Part shown: piece by piece, positions 7,863 to 15,570 of the stretch | How the letters are laid out: every line of letters starts with the position of its first letter | Numbering within the stretch: position 1 is the stretch's first letter | Made by a program: the position numbers and the translations under genes | Origin: Bacteroidales bacterium | Lineage (GTDB): Bacteria > Bacteroidota > Bacteroidia > Bacteroidales > P3 | Reading direction: 5' to 3' | DNA: 20,880 bases | NCBI GenBank assembly: GCA_900769785.1 | Contig: CAAGHV010000133.1 | Location: 1-20,880, forward strand | The notes under the pieces: model-generated | The model's database searches: none | What the model saw: the letters and a program-made list of their open reading frames with translations, nothing else | Told to the model about the DNA's origin: nothing

Positions 7863-7934
7863 ATTTCAGTTATTATTTTTGTTTCTTCGAATGGGTTATT
7901 TTTTGACATTAAAAGTTCGGTTTTTCACCCCTCC

Positions 7935-8000
7935 AAGGTCAAGAAACTGACCTTAGAAGGTCAAGCTGCTGACCTTCTAAGGTTAGCAGAACGACCTTTA
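7935..8000. repeat. tandem array of three 22-bp palindromic units (array A)
   Basis: Three consecutive 22-bp units share the form AAGGTCA-N6-TGACCTT-N2 (7935-7956, 7957-7978, 7979-8000). The third is slightly degenerate (AAGGTTA-N6-CGACCTT). The junction of units 1 and 2 is a perfect 16-bp palindrome (7948-7963). Weaker inverted flanks (CACCCC at 7926, AGGGTG at 8001) enclose the array. It lies 73 bp upstream of the NatA-like gene and downstream of the CPBP gene. Confidence 0.9.
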
Positions 8001-8078
8001 AGGGTGTTTTTTTGACAAGAAAAAGCTTTTTACCATAAAGGCAATTTCGCCCAATCAGACACTCCCTAAAGCGAGGAC

Positions 8079-9047
8079 TTAACGGTTGATTTGTTTCGAT
8101 GTTTTGTGGTTGCCAAATAGTTTGAATTGGAAAAGCTTCAGGCGGATGAAATGGAATATTTTTTCGTCCTTGTCCCAATATATTGCAATGATTATAGCTG
8201 TAACTATCAGTCCAATGCTGCCTATCAGTCCGGCCGGAGTAGGACCGAGGATGGCGTTGTCGTTAGTAGCTGCAAAGAACAATCCTGCTCCTGCAAAACT
8301 GTTGATGGCACCATGGGCTATAACGCCGGGTATGCAGCTTTGTGTTTTTATGCAAAGGTAGGAGAATATTGTTCCCAATGCGATGCAGAATATGCACATC
8401 ACAGCGATACCTACAACGGGGTAGCCCCAATAGTCGGTGCCATAGTTGTGCCCCATGGCTATTATAGGTGCGTGCCATAGTCCCCATATGGTTCCGGTTA
8501 TCAGTAGCATAGGTGTGCGTGGTATTTTGGCTGCCATTTTGGGTAATAGGTATCCACGCCAGCCCCATTCTTCGCCAAAGCAGGTTATGAAGTTTAAGAT
8601 AGGTCCGAATAGTACGGCTGTTATTGTTTGACCTATTATCAGTACTTTCAGCGGAGGCATATTGGCAGGTAATTCTCCGCCAACTTCTGACATAGTTTTC
8701 ATGATGTAGCCCGAATTGGGGTCGAACTGTTCGGGGAAGCATAGGTAATACACTACAGCTCCTATTGTGCTAAGCACCGATGGTGCCAACCATGCAAACA
8801 GATAATACTTTATGTTGCCTTTGAAGTGGGGGTGAATCCACGAGTTGCGGAATCCTTCGCCGGTGATAAGGCGTGTAAGAACCACGCATAGTGCCGGTAT
8901 AAACATCACGCCGGCAACGGCAAGGGTTACTGTGGCGTTGGTGCCATAGCCATATTGTTCTACAAGGGGGTATATAACTCCAAATTCGATGCCAAAGGTG
9001 ATTGCGAACACCAGCACCAAGAAAATGATTATTCTTTTGGTTTCCAT
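8079..9047 (-). CDS. CPBP family intramembrane glutamic endopeptidase
   Basis: This 322-residue multi-pass membrane protein carries the CPBP (Abi/CAAX protease) motifs: EEWGWRG (159-165, the EExxxR motif), WGLWHAP (188-194) and HGAIN (245-249). The catalytic E159, E160, R164, H192, H245 and N249 are all present, so it should be active. CPBP proteins cleave substrates within the membrane and include CAAX proteases and bacteriocin-immunity proteins; the target here is unknown. The basic tail (after about residue 290) contains KLFQFKLFGNHKTSKQ. It starts 5 bp after the stop of a small ribbon-helix-helix gene and probably shares a transcript with it and with the SPFH gene. Confidence 0.92.
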   Translation of the reverse strand: METKRIIIFLVLVFAITFGIEFGVIYPLVEQYGYGTNATVTLAVAGVMFIPALCVVLTRLITGEGFRNSWIHPHFKGNIKYYLFAWLAPSVLSTIGAVVYYLCFPEQFDPNSGYIMKTMSEVGGELPANMPPLKVLIIGQTITAVLFGPILNFITCFGEEWGWRGYLLPKMAAKIPRTPMLLITGTIWGLWHAPIIAMGHNYGTDYWGYPVVGIAVMCIFCIALGTIFSYLCIKTQSCIPGVIAHGAINSFAGAGLFFAATNDNAILGPTPAGLIGSIGLIVTAIIIAIYWDKDEKIFHFIRLKLFQFKLFGNHKTSKQINR

Positions 9048-9052
9048 AACTT

Positions 9053-9226
9053 TTACTCTTTATCTTTCTTTGTTGTTGATTTCTTTGGTAAACGTTTGTT
9101 TTTCTTCAAAGCTTCATTCAGTATCCATTCTATTTGCCCGTTGGTGCTGCGGAACTCGTCCGCAGCCCATTTCTCGATGGCTTCGAATATCTCGGCATCA
9201 ACGCGTAAGGCAAATGACTTTTTCAT
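9053..9226 (-). CDS. small Arc/ribbon-helix-helix DNA-binding protein
   Basis: A 57-residue frame (MKKSFALRVDAEIFEAIEKW at the start) has the form of an Arc/MetJ-type ribbon-helix-helix protein: a beta strand KSFALRVD, helix A (AEIFEAIEKWAADEF), the turn RSTNG, and helix B (QIEWILNEALKKN), then a lysine-rich tail ending in TTKKDKE. It lies between the SPFH gene (20-bp gap) and the CPBP gene (5-bp gap) in the same direction, strong evidence that it is real. Members bind DNA as dimers and often repress their own operon; I infer autoregulation of the cluster, possibly at the SPFH promoter. No partner toxin is visible, so an antitoxin role is not supported. Confidence 0.85.
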   Translation of the reverse strand: MKKSFALRVDAEIFEAIEKWAADEFRSTNGQIEWILNEALKKNKRLPKKSTTKKDKE

Positions 9227-9246
9227 TTCTCAACTTTTTGAATTAA

Positions 9247-10197
9247 TTAGTACAAGCTACCTGTGTTTATAACAGGACTTGCCGATTCGTCGGCACAAAG
9301 CACTACCAATAAATTGCTTACCATAGCGGCTTTGCGTTCTTCGTCAAGTTCAACAATGTTATCGGCACTAAGTTTTTTCAACGCCAAATCTACCATGCTT
9401 ACAGCCCCTTCCACTATCTTTTCGCGTGCCGATATTATAGCGTCGGCTTGTTGGCGACGTAGCATAGCACTAGCTATCTCCGAACTGTAGGCCAAATAGT
9501 TGATACGTGCCTCGATGATTTCTATACCGGCAATGGCAAGGTGTCCGCGAAGTTCTTCTTCCAAGCGTTCGTTTATCTCGTCGCCACCCGAGCGTAGGGT
9601 TATCTCATTGGGGTCGCCATCAATATTGTCGTAGGCAAACATTCCTGCCACTTTACGCAAGGCAGCATCACTTTGTACGCGTACAAAACCATCGAACTTA
9701 CGCAAGTCGATAGTGTTTTTGCCTGCAGCAGTGCTAGCGTACGACACTTCGAAACATGCTTTGTAGGTGTCTTTTATTTTCCAAACCACTATAAGGCCAA
9801 TCATTATAGGGTTGCCCTTTTTGTCGTTCACCTTTATGGGTTCAACGTCCATGTTGCTTATGCGAAGATAAAGTTTCTTGCATGCGAAGAATGGGTTGAA
9901 CCAAAAGAAACCGTTTTCTTTTACGGTGCCTACATATTTGCCAAAGAAGGTAAAGATACCGGCTTGGTTGGGTTGAAGCAGTTTGAAACCAATAAAGTGG
10001 ATAGTCCATAGTATGAGTAACACTATAGCTATTACTATTAGTATTCCTGTTCCATACATCTCAAAGCAAACGAACGAGAAAAAGCTCGCTAGTCCCAATA
10101 CGATGTTTACTAAAATATGAACGAAACCATTGTTTAAGATTGTAGGATTTTTTACTCGTTCTCTTGTTTCTGTTTTGTTTGTGTTTTCTGTGTTCAT
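9247..10197 (-). CDS. SPFH/Band 7 domain membrane protein
   Basis: This 316-residue protein has two hydrophobic segments near the N-terminus (about 24-45 and 49-70), then a Band 7/SPFH domain starting at about 72 (LLQPNQAGIFTFFGKYVGTV) and a helical region rich in charged residues (about 235-290). This is the prohibitin/stomatin/flotillin superfamily, whose members form oligomeric rings or microdomains on membranes and often regulate membrane proteases. Co-transcription with a CPBP protease fits that theme, but the link is an inference. It leads the cluster, with a complete promoter (-33 TTG, 20-bp spacing, TAnnTTTG) about 50 bp upstream. Confidence 0.92.
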   Translation of the reverse strand: MNTENTNKTETRERVKNPTILNNGFVHILVNIVLGLASFFSFVCFEMYGTGILIVIAIVLLILWTIHFIGFKLLQPNQAGIFTFFGKYVGTVKENGFFWFNPFFACKKLYLRISNMDVEPIKVNDKKGNPIMIGLIVVWKIKDTYKACFEVSYASTAAGKNTIDLRKFDGFVRVQSDAALRKVAGMFAYDNIDGDPNEITLRSGGDEINERLEEELRGHLAIAGIEIIEARINYLAYSSEIASAMLRRQQADAIISAREKIVEGAVSMVDLALKKLSADNIVELDEERKAAMVSNLLVVLCADESASPVINTGSLY

Positions 10198-10249
10198 TGT
10201 TCTTTCGTTTTATGTGTTATTAAAGTGATATTATTTTGATATTACTTTG

Positions 10250-10280
10250 CAAAGGTAAATACTTTTTCTCATTCACGCAA
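10250..10280 (-). promoter_or_regulatory. promoter of the SPFH cluster
   Basis: On the minus strand, TTG (10278-10280) and TACCTTTG (10250-10257) are separated by exactly 20 bp, matching the Bacteroidota -33/-7 pair. The expected start is about 10240-10245, giving a leader of roughly 45 bases. Confidence 0.82.
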
Positions 10281-10887
10281 GAAATATTTTTATCTTTTTG
10301 GGTAATTGATTTTAATTTAGGTGATTAAAGTTTTATTTTTTTGAATTTTGTCATGTTTTCTCTATATAAATTACACTCGCAATTTCGATGAAAAACACAT
10401 TTTTTTGATGCGTAATTTTTGTCTTTTTTATTATGCTTTTATGTGGAAACGTTGTACAATGTTTGACTGATAGCCCTATTAGGTATATCAATGGCTAACT
10501 GTAATGTTCTTTTCACCTACATGTAAACTTTATAATTCTCATAGGAAAACTTTCTTTTTACTACATTAAAAGTATATACCAAGCCTTGGTATATACGTCC
10601 CAAGCCTTGGTATATTTATTCCAAGCTTTGGAATATTTATACCAAGGCTTGGAATATAGAAATACTATGGTAGAAAATATTTTTTGTAGCGGTGAAGAAA
10701 ACTTTTATTACCACTAGTTGAAACAATTGTATGGTGGAAAATAGTAATGAAATAGTAGCGGTTTGACTATTACATTATTAGTGTGGTGTAAGACAATGTT
10801 AGGTATTGATGTTTTCTTTTGCATGGTATAATTACTTTGATTATTAACTGTTTTTGAAGTTGCGTAGAGCTTCGTTAAAAGAAAGTA
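10281..10887. other. gene-free divergent spacer
   Basis: These AT-rich bases between the SPFH and YfcC promoters hold no convincing frame. Besides the palindromic array at 10573-10657 there is a weak duplicated motif: TATGGTRGAAAATA at 10666 and 10730, each followed 20-25 bp later by GTAGCGGT (10686 and 10755). Confidence 0.6.
10573..10657. repeat. tandem array of four 21-bp palindromic units (array B)
   Basis: Four palindromes with core CCAAGnCTTGG (the third is CCAAGCTTTGG) start at 10579, 10600, 10621 and 10642, an exact 21-bp period. They are joined by TATA/AATATTTAT linkers. The first unit is a near-perfect 23-bp palindrome with 11-bp arms TATATACCAAG around one central base. Exact two-helical-turn phasing would place all units on one face of the DNA. 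The array lies in the divergent SPFH/YfcC spacer, about 300 bp from either promoter. Confidence 0.92.
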
Positions 10888-10918
10888 TTGCATTATTCGT
10901 TCAAAATAAGTAATTTTG
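10888..10918 (+). promoter_or_regulatory. promoter of the YfcC-type carrier gene
   Basis: TTG (10888-10890) and TAATTTTG (10911-10918) are spaced by 20 bp, the Bacteroidota -33/-7 arrangement. The start codon follows 33 bases after the -7 box. Confidence 0.85.
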
Positions 10919-10951
10919 CAGTCATAAATTAACTGATAAAAACTTTATAAT

Positions 10952-12550
10952 ATGGTGAAAAAGATACCACATACATTTACGATAGTGTTTTTTTTGATAC
11001 TGTTTGCAGCAGTAGTTACATGGTTTGTGCCGGGTGGAGAGTTTGTGAGAGAGACAATAAACGTCAATGGTAGCGAACGCGAAGTGGTGGTTGGCAACTC
11101 GTTCCACTATGTGGATAGCACACCGCAAACATGGCAGGTGTTTACTTCGTTCTTTAAAGGTTTTGTAGATAAGGCCGATATAATTATATTTATACTTATG
11201 GTTGGCGGTGCCTTTTGGATACTCAATAGTAGTAGCAGTATCGATGTTGGAGTGAAGGCTTTTCTGCGAAAGATACAACGTATGAACCGCTATCGTTTTT
11301 TCCAAAAGGTGGGTGTGGACAATCTTATCCTTGCTGCCATAATGTTGATGTTCTCGGTGTTTGGTGCTGTATTTGGCATGAGCGAGGAAACCATTGCGTT
11401 TGTGGTGATATTCGTGCCCTTGGCAATAAGTATGGGCTACGACAGTATAGTGGGGCTGTGTATATGTTATGTGGCTGCCCATGTGGGCTTTGCAGGTGCT
11501 GTACTTAACCCTTTTACGATAGGTATAGCACAGGGTATAGCACAGATACCCATATTTTCGGGCTTGGAATACCGCATAGTATGCTGGGTGGTGCTTACGG
11601 CTATAATGATAACTTTTGTGTTACTCTACGCTCGCAGAGTGAAAAAGAATCCCGAGAAGAGTCCCGTGCATAAACTTGACGATTATTGGCGTAAGAGGGT
11701 AGGAGCACAGGAAGTAGGAGGGGTGCAATATCATACTCCTAAGGCAGCTTGGGCAGTATGGATATTCCTTTCGGTGGTGATGGCCTACTACTCCTTTGTA
11801 TTGCCGGCTACTACCATTACAATAGGTTCGGCCACAGTATCGTTGCCAATTATTCCGGCGCTTACGGTACTTTTTGCAGTGCTGGGATTCTTGTCGCTAC
11901 GCAAGTCGGTGCATTTCTTTATAATCAATATATTGCTGTTTACCATCATGTATTTGGTGGTAGGTGTGTTGGGCTATGGCTGGTATGTTATGGAGATATC
12001 GGCTTTGTTCCTTGCAATGGGAGTGTTTAGTGGCATAGCCAATAACGAAAATGCCGACGGAATAGTGAAACTTTTCCTCGAAGGGGCCAAAGATATTATG
12101 TCGGCTGCGTTGGTTGTGGGTTTGGCTAGCGGTATAATATTTATACTGAAAGACGGCAAGGTTATAGACACTCTGCTTTACGGTCTTACCCAATCGTTGG
12201 CCTCACTTGGCGAGGTGGCAAGTATGGGGGTTATGTATTTGTTCCAAACTTTGCTCAACCTTATTATGCCGTCGGGTAGTGCCAAGGCAGCCCTTACCAT
12301 GCCTATAATGACTCAGTTTGCCGACCTAGTGGATATAAGCCGACAAACCACTGTGCTTGCTTTCCAGTTTGGCGATGGATTTACCAACATGATAACTCCT
12401 ACCAGTGGTGTACTTATAGGCTGCTTAGGCGTAGCCAAGATACCCTATGGAGTGTGGGTGAAATGGGTTTGGAAGTTTATCTTGATGATGATTCTGATAG
12501 GTTTTTTATTGATTCTTCCTACGCTGTATATTTCTCTTCCGGGATTCTAA
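10952..12550 (+). CDS. YfcC/DcuC family membrane carrier
   Basis: This 532-residue polytopic protein starts MVKKIPHTFTIVFFLILF and then has TWFVPGGEF (23-31), the conserved start of the YfcC/C4-dicarboxylate anaerobic carrier (DcuC-like) family. Other family-like blocks are GMSEETIAFV (143-152), AGAVLNPFTIGIAQG and, near the C-terminus, NLIMPSGSAKAALTMPIM, with TPTSGVLIG late in the chain. About 12 membrane helices are visible, consistent with family length. Members are secondary carriers, with C4-dicarboxylates or amino acids proposed as substrates; the substrate here is not determinable. It has its own promoter and terminator and is therefore monocistronic. Confidence 0.9.
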   Translation: MVKKIPHTFTIVFFLILFAAVVTWFVPGGEFVRETINVNGSEREVVVGNSFHYVDSTPQTWQVFTSFFKGFVDKADIIIFILMVGGAFWILNSSSSIDVGVKAFLRKIQRMNRYRFFQKVGVDNLILAAIMLMFSVFGAVFGMSEETIAFVVIFVPLAISMGYDSIVGLCICYVAAHVGFAGAVLNPFTIGIAQGIAQIPIFSGLEYRIVCWVVLTAIMITFVLLYARRVKKNPEKSPVHKLDDYWRKRVGAQEVGGVQYHTPKAAWAVWIFLSVVMAYYSFVLPATTITIGSATVSLPIIPALTVLFAVLGFLSLRKSVHFFIINILLFTIMYLVVGVLGYGWYVMEISALFLAMGVFSGIANNENADGIVKLFLEGAKDIMSAALVVGLASGIIFILKDGKVIDTLLYGLTQSLASLGEVASMGVMYLFQTLLNLIMPSGSAKAALTMPIMTQFADLVDISRQTTVLAFQFGDGFTNMITPTSGVLIGCLGVAKIPYGVWVKWVWKFILMMILIGFLLILPTLYISLPGF

Positions 12551-12580
12551 GAAGTATTTTAAGCATAAGTCAAAAAAGAA

Positions 12581-12615
12581 AGAACCCACATTCGACTACT
12601 ATCGATGTGGGTTCT
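12581..12615. terminator. bidirectional terminator between convergent genes
   Basis: An 11-bp stem (12581-12591 with 12605-12615, arm AGAACCCACAT) has a 13-base loop. T-rich sequence follows on the plus strand (weak) and strongly on the minus strand. It serves the YfcC-type gene and the convergent DUF5723 gene. Confidence 0.85.
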
Positions 12616-12657
12616 GTTTGTATTATAGCGGCTTAATAAACCGTTATTTTCGGAGTA

Positions 12658-14124
12658 TTATTCAGTTTTACCTTCGGTAGTTTCGGCTTGTCTGTCCACT
12701 TCAGGAGCAGGCATTTCAAGCTCAATACTTGTTGGTACTTCGGGAACTTCTGTTTTTCTGTTCTTGCGTTCGTGACCCAAAACAAGGTTTAAGCCGAAGA
12801 AGAATCGGAACGACTTGCCATCAACAAGGTACATGCTCGAAACATAGTCGAACAAAGTATATAATTGCAGGCTCTTGAATAGCGATAGGCTTACACCCAC
12901 GCCCGGGTTTACCCAGTCGTTGAAGTTGTTTACGGTGTTGCAAGCCATTATTTCCATCCAATCCCAAAGGTTTATGTTGAAGCCTGCTGTGAGCGATTGG
13001 TAGTAGTTGAATTTGTTTCTTTCGCCACGATACATCAAACTTGCGCTAAGTACACGGTTGATATCGTAGGTGGCCGATAGGTTCATGCGCCATGGCACAG
13101 CATCCCAGTAGTCGCTTGCAAGGGTGTCTAGCTCGAACTGTGTAAGTTCCGACACGATGGAGTCGGCTAATATGGAGAAGAACTCTTCGTTATAAGCTCC
13201 GTTGCTGAACATACTTTCCCACTCCAATCCGCCGAATGTAATATTGCCTGTACCCTTTTTTTGGTGTAGTTCCACAGGGTTTTCTACCCAGTGTATTTTA
13301 CCTAAGTCCAGTATGCTGGCAGCTACCGATAGCTTGTCGTTGATTTTGTAACGGGCACCCAAGTCAATTGCGAAGCCGAAGTTTTGGGGTATTTCCTCGA
13401 CAAGTTCGAAATTGAGGGATGTGTCGCCTACTACCGATAGGCGTACAGGAGCCGACATTCTCACGTGGTAATCCATGTTTACTGCCAAGGTGTTAAGATT
13501 GGGATCGGTGCTCAAATCGATATGTGTGTTGGTGGTGTTGATGTTGGCCAAGCCTAGTAAGAGTTTGAAACGGGCGCCTACGGTAAGCTTTTCGTTTACG
13601 TTGAAGCCGTAGCCTATTCCGCATTCAACATATGATTGAAACGACAGCAGGTCTTGATCTATCAGTGTAAGGTTTCTGCCTTGTCCGTTTTCGTCAACGT
13701 TACCTTCGGCCAAGAAGTGGAATACATCCTTGGGTATGCCCAATTGTGCATTGGCTCGAAGTTGGCTCGAGAATGTGAAGAAGCCGTGTTTGGTCTTGAA
13801 TCCGAAACCCAAAATACCCACGTTGAGGTCGAGGCCGAGTTCGTTTTTAGCGTCAAGGCTGGCCAATATAGCATCGGTGTTGATGTAGGTGATGTTCTGT
13901 CCGTCCACGGGTTTAACCATAAATACGTCGTTGAACGACACCGGGCTGTCAAAGTTCAAATTTACGCTAGGTAGCGAAAGGTAGAACTTAGAGTTGCAGA
14001 AGTATGCCGGATTCATCAGGTTTTTTTGTGGTATGTGCTTGGAGTTGTAAAGCAATCCGCTCATTTGGGCCTGTGTGGCCGTCATAGCCAAAAGGGCTAC
14101 TATCAATGTTGTTATTTTTCTCAT
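12658..14124 (-). CDS. DUF5723 family outer-membrane beta-barrel protein
   Basis: The protein starts MRKITTLIVALLAMTATQAQ, a clean type I signal peptide, followed by SGLLYNSKHIPQKNLMNPAY, typical of DUF5723 proteins of Bacteroidota. The remainder alternates short amphipathic beta strands (for example LDLNVGILGFGFKTKHG, LTVGARFKLLLGLANI, LSVAASILDLGKIHW) as in FadL/PorV-like barrels. A polar Glu/Pro-rich tail follows the last strand (FFFGLNLVLGHE). I chose the ATG at 14124 rather than 14142 because AAAGGAG lies just upstream of it and because it gives a standard signal peptide. The gene follows the lipoprotein gene closely, so the two likely work together at the outer membrane. Function unknown; a type IX-secretion-related role (PorP/PorV analogue) is possible but not shown. 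Confidence 0.85.
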   Translation of the reverse strand: MRKITTLIVALLAMTATQAQMSGLLYNSKHIPQKNLMNPAYFCNSKFYLSLPSVNLNFDSPVSFNDVFMVKPVDGQNITYINTDAILASLDAKNELGLDLNVGILGFGFKTKHGFFTFSSQLRANAQLGIPKDVFHFLAEGNVDENGQGRNLTLIDQDLLSFQSYVECGIGYGFNVNEKLTVGARFKLLLGLANINTTNTHIDLSTDPNLNTLAVNMDYHVRMSAPVRLSVVGDTSLNFELVEEIPQNFGFAIDLGARYKINDKLSVAASILDLGKIHWVENPVELHQKKGTGNITFGGLEWESMFSNGAYNEEFFSILADSIVSELTQFELDTLASDYWDAVPWRMNLSATYDINRVLSASLMYRGERNKFNYYQSLTAGFNINLWDWMEIMACNTVNNFNDWVNPGVGVSLSLFKSLQLYTLFDYVSSMYLVDGKSFRFFFGLNLVLGHERKNRKTEVPEVPTSIELEMPAPEVDRQAETTEGKTE

Positions 14125-14143
14125 GTTGTGTTCTCCTTTCATA

Positions 14144-15325
14144 TTATAGGCCTAAATCAAATTCGGTTGATAGGACAGGGTTAAGTACGGCCCCAAGGCG
14201 AAGTCCGAGATGGTCGTCTTTTTGTATTGCAACTTCCTTGCTACCGTTGTCTTTTGTGGCGAACGAAACCGACATAATTATGTGCTTGGCAGTATTAATC
14301 TTCTCGATTTTGTCGGTCGAGAAAGGTATGTTTACACGGCATGGAGTGCTGGTAGTAGTAAGTCCGTTGTCGTCCACATTGGCCGATGCGATGTGGTATG
14401 TGCCGCCTTCGGTGGCGAAGAATGTTTCAACGTAGTTGTGGTTCTCGTCCACAAAGTCCAGCTTCAGGTCGAACTCTAAGGGCAGTCCGTTGTTAAGTTC
14501 AAGCACGAATTTGGAGTTGCCAATCTCGATTTCTTCCAAGTCGAGGTTGAGGTTGAAATCCAAAGTGTCTAGGAAGTTAATCTTTGGAGTCTTGCCTGCA
14601 AGTTTCATGCTGATCGAGTAGAAGAAGTCCAAGTCCACGCTCTCGGGGAAGTTGTTCAGGTCTTCCTGTCTAAGTTGACTCATGTATAATTCCAGGTCTA
14701 AGGTGTAGCGGAATTTTGATGGACGGCGGTTAATCAACGCTGACATGTCGATTGCATCAAGTATGGTTCGGCGGTTGTTGTAAAGGTTGTTTAGCTGTAT
14801 GGCTTCAATTTCGTCCGTGAATAGTTCTTCGGTGCCGTCGGGGAAAATCATATACAACCTGATGTTGCGGAATGCAATAGGTATGTCTTGTATTTCTGTG
14901 CGAGAGTTGCACTCGAGCGACAACAGCACATCGCCTATGGCGAAAGCCTGGTCGCCGTCTTCCATGTTCTCGAAGAAATCTATCTCAAACTCGCCTCCAA
15001 GTCCCTGACGAACCGTGTCGTGTATCTTGGTATCGGGTGTGCCTGATTTCGATGAGAGGTTGAGTGTGGTACTCATCGAGTCGCCGTAGCTGACAATTAT
15101 ACAGCCGTTTTCGTCGAAGCTGACAAAGGCGTCGTCTTCTTCAAACAGGCCTAAAAGTTTTTCGACATTAATGTCGGCGTTGATAAGTGGTAGGCCTATA
15201 GCGGGGTCGGCTTCCACTCTGATTGGGTTGTTGAGCGCGTCGAAATCGCCTTCTTTGTAGCAGGAAGTGTAGGTAAAAGCCAACATTGCACCTACTACCA
15301 CTAGTATGTACTTCTTTGCATTCAT
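14144..15325 (-). CDS. predicted outer-membrane or periplasmic lipoprotein
   Basis: This 393-residue protein has a hydrophobic leader (KKYILVVVGAMLAFTYTSC) with C22 as candidate lipidated cysteine; tyrosine at -3 is not ideal but tolerable. The mature part is acidic and rich in predicted beta strands (for example FRYTLDLELYM, LDTLDFNLNLDLEEIEI, LPLEFDLKLDFVDEN), suggesting stacked beta-sandwich domains. I do not recognise the family with certainty. Its stop codon is one base from an upstream in-frame ATG of the DUF5723 gene and about 20 bases from the start I prefer, so the two are translationally close. Such lipoprotein plus DUF5723 pairs suggest an outer-membrane complex. A TAnnTTTG box lies about 47 bp upstream. 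Confidence 0.8.
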   Translation of the reverse strand: MNAKKYILVVVGAMLAFTYTSCYKEGDFDALNNPIRVEADPAIGLPLINADINVEKLLGLFEEDDAFVSFDENGCIIVSYGDSMSTTLNLSSKSGTPDTKIHDTVRQGLGGEFEIDFFENMEDGDQAFAIGDVLLSLECNSRTEIQDIPIAFRNIRLYMIFPDGTEELFTDEIEAIQLNNLYNNRRTILDAIDMSALINRRPSKFRYTLDLELYMSQLRQEDLNNFPESVDLDFFYSISMKLAGKTPKINFLDTLDFNLNLDLEEIEIGNSKFVLELNNGLPLEFDLKLDFVDENHNYVETFFATEGGTYHIASANVDDNGLTTTSTPCRVNIPFSTDKIEKINTAKHIIMSVSFATKDNGSKEVAIQKDDHLGLRLGAVLNPVLSTEFDLGL

Positions 15326-15371
15326 CTGTATTAGTGTTTTTTGTATTGTTTTGTATAATATTAATATTCGG

Positions 15372-15379
15372 CAAAGGTA
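15372..15379 (-). promoter_or_regulatory. -7 box for the lipoprotein/DUF5723 pair
   Basis: On the minus strand this reads TACCTTTG, an exact TAnnTTTG match, 47 bases before the lipoprotein ATG, with an A/T-rich upstream element but no clear -33 TTG at 20 bp. Confidence 0.62.
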
Positions 15380-15496
15380 ACACTTTTTTTTGGAATATTT
15401 TATTTTTTAACAAAAGAATTATCCACCTATGTTGCGCTGTATGGTGGTAGGCTGCATTGGCAAGCGGCTGATTGGTAGCGTGAGTGGGTACTAAAA

Positions 15497-15541
15497 ACCA
15501 CAACCTCGATTTTGCAGCAGGGTGCCTTTCGGGGTTGTGGT
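15497..15541 (-). terminator. terminator of the BatA-domain gene
   Basis: A 12-bp stem (15497-15508 with 15530-15541, one G-U pair) has a 21-base loop. On the minus strand it ends in a T run (TTTTTAG), about 30 bases after the stop codon of the BatA-domain gene. Confidence 0.75.
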
Positions 15542-15570
15542 GGCGGGGTATATATAATATATATGTAGGC

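Noticed and set aside
7935..8000. CRISPR array
   Set aside because: Units are directly abutting 22-bp palindromes with no unique spacers of 30 bp or more, and no cas genes are present; the same holds for the other arrays.
9053..9226. Toxin-antitoxin pair involving the small ribbon-helix-helix gene
   Set aside because: Neither neighbour (SPFH, CPBP) resembles a known toxin, so only a DNA-binding role is claimed.
10922..11482. 186-codon minus-strand frame within the YfcC-type gene
   Set aside because: It is antisense to a well-supported transporter gene and has His/Tyr-rich, low-complexity composition.
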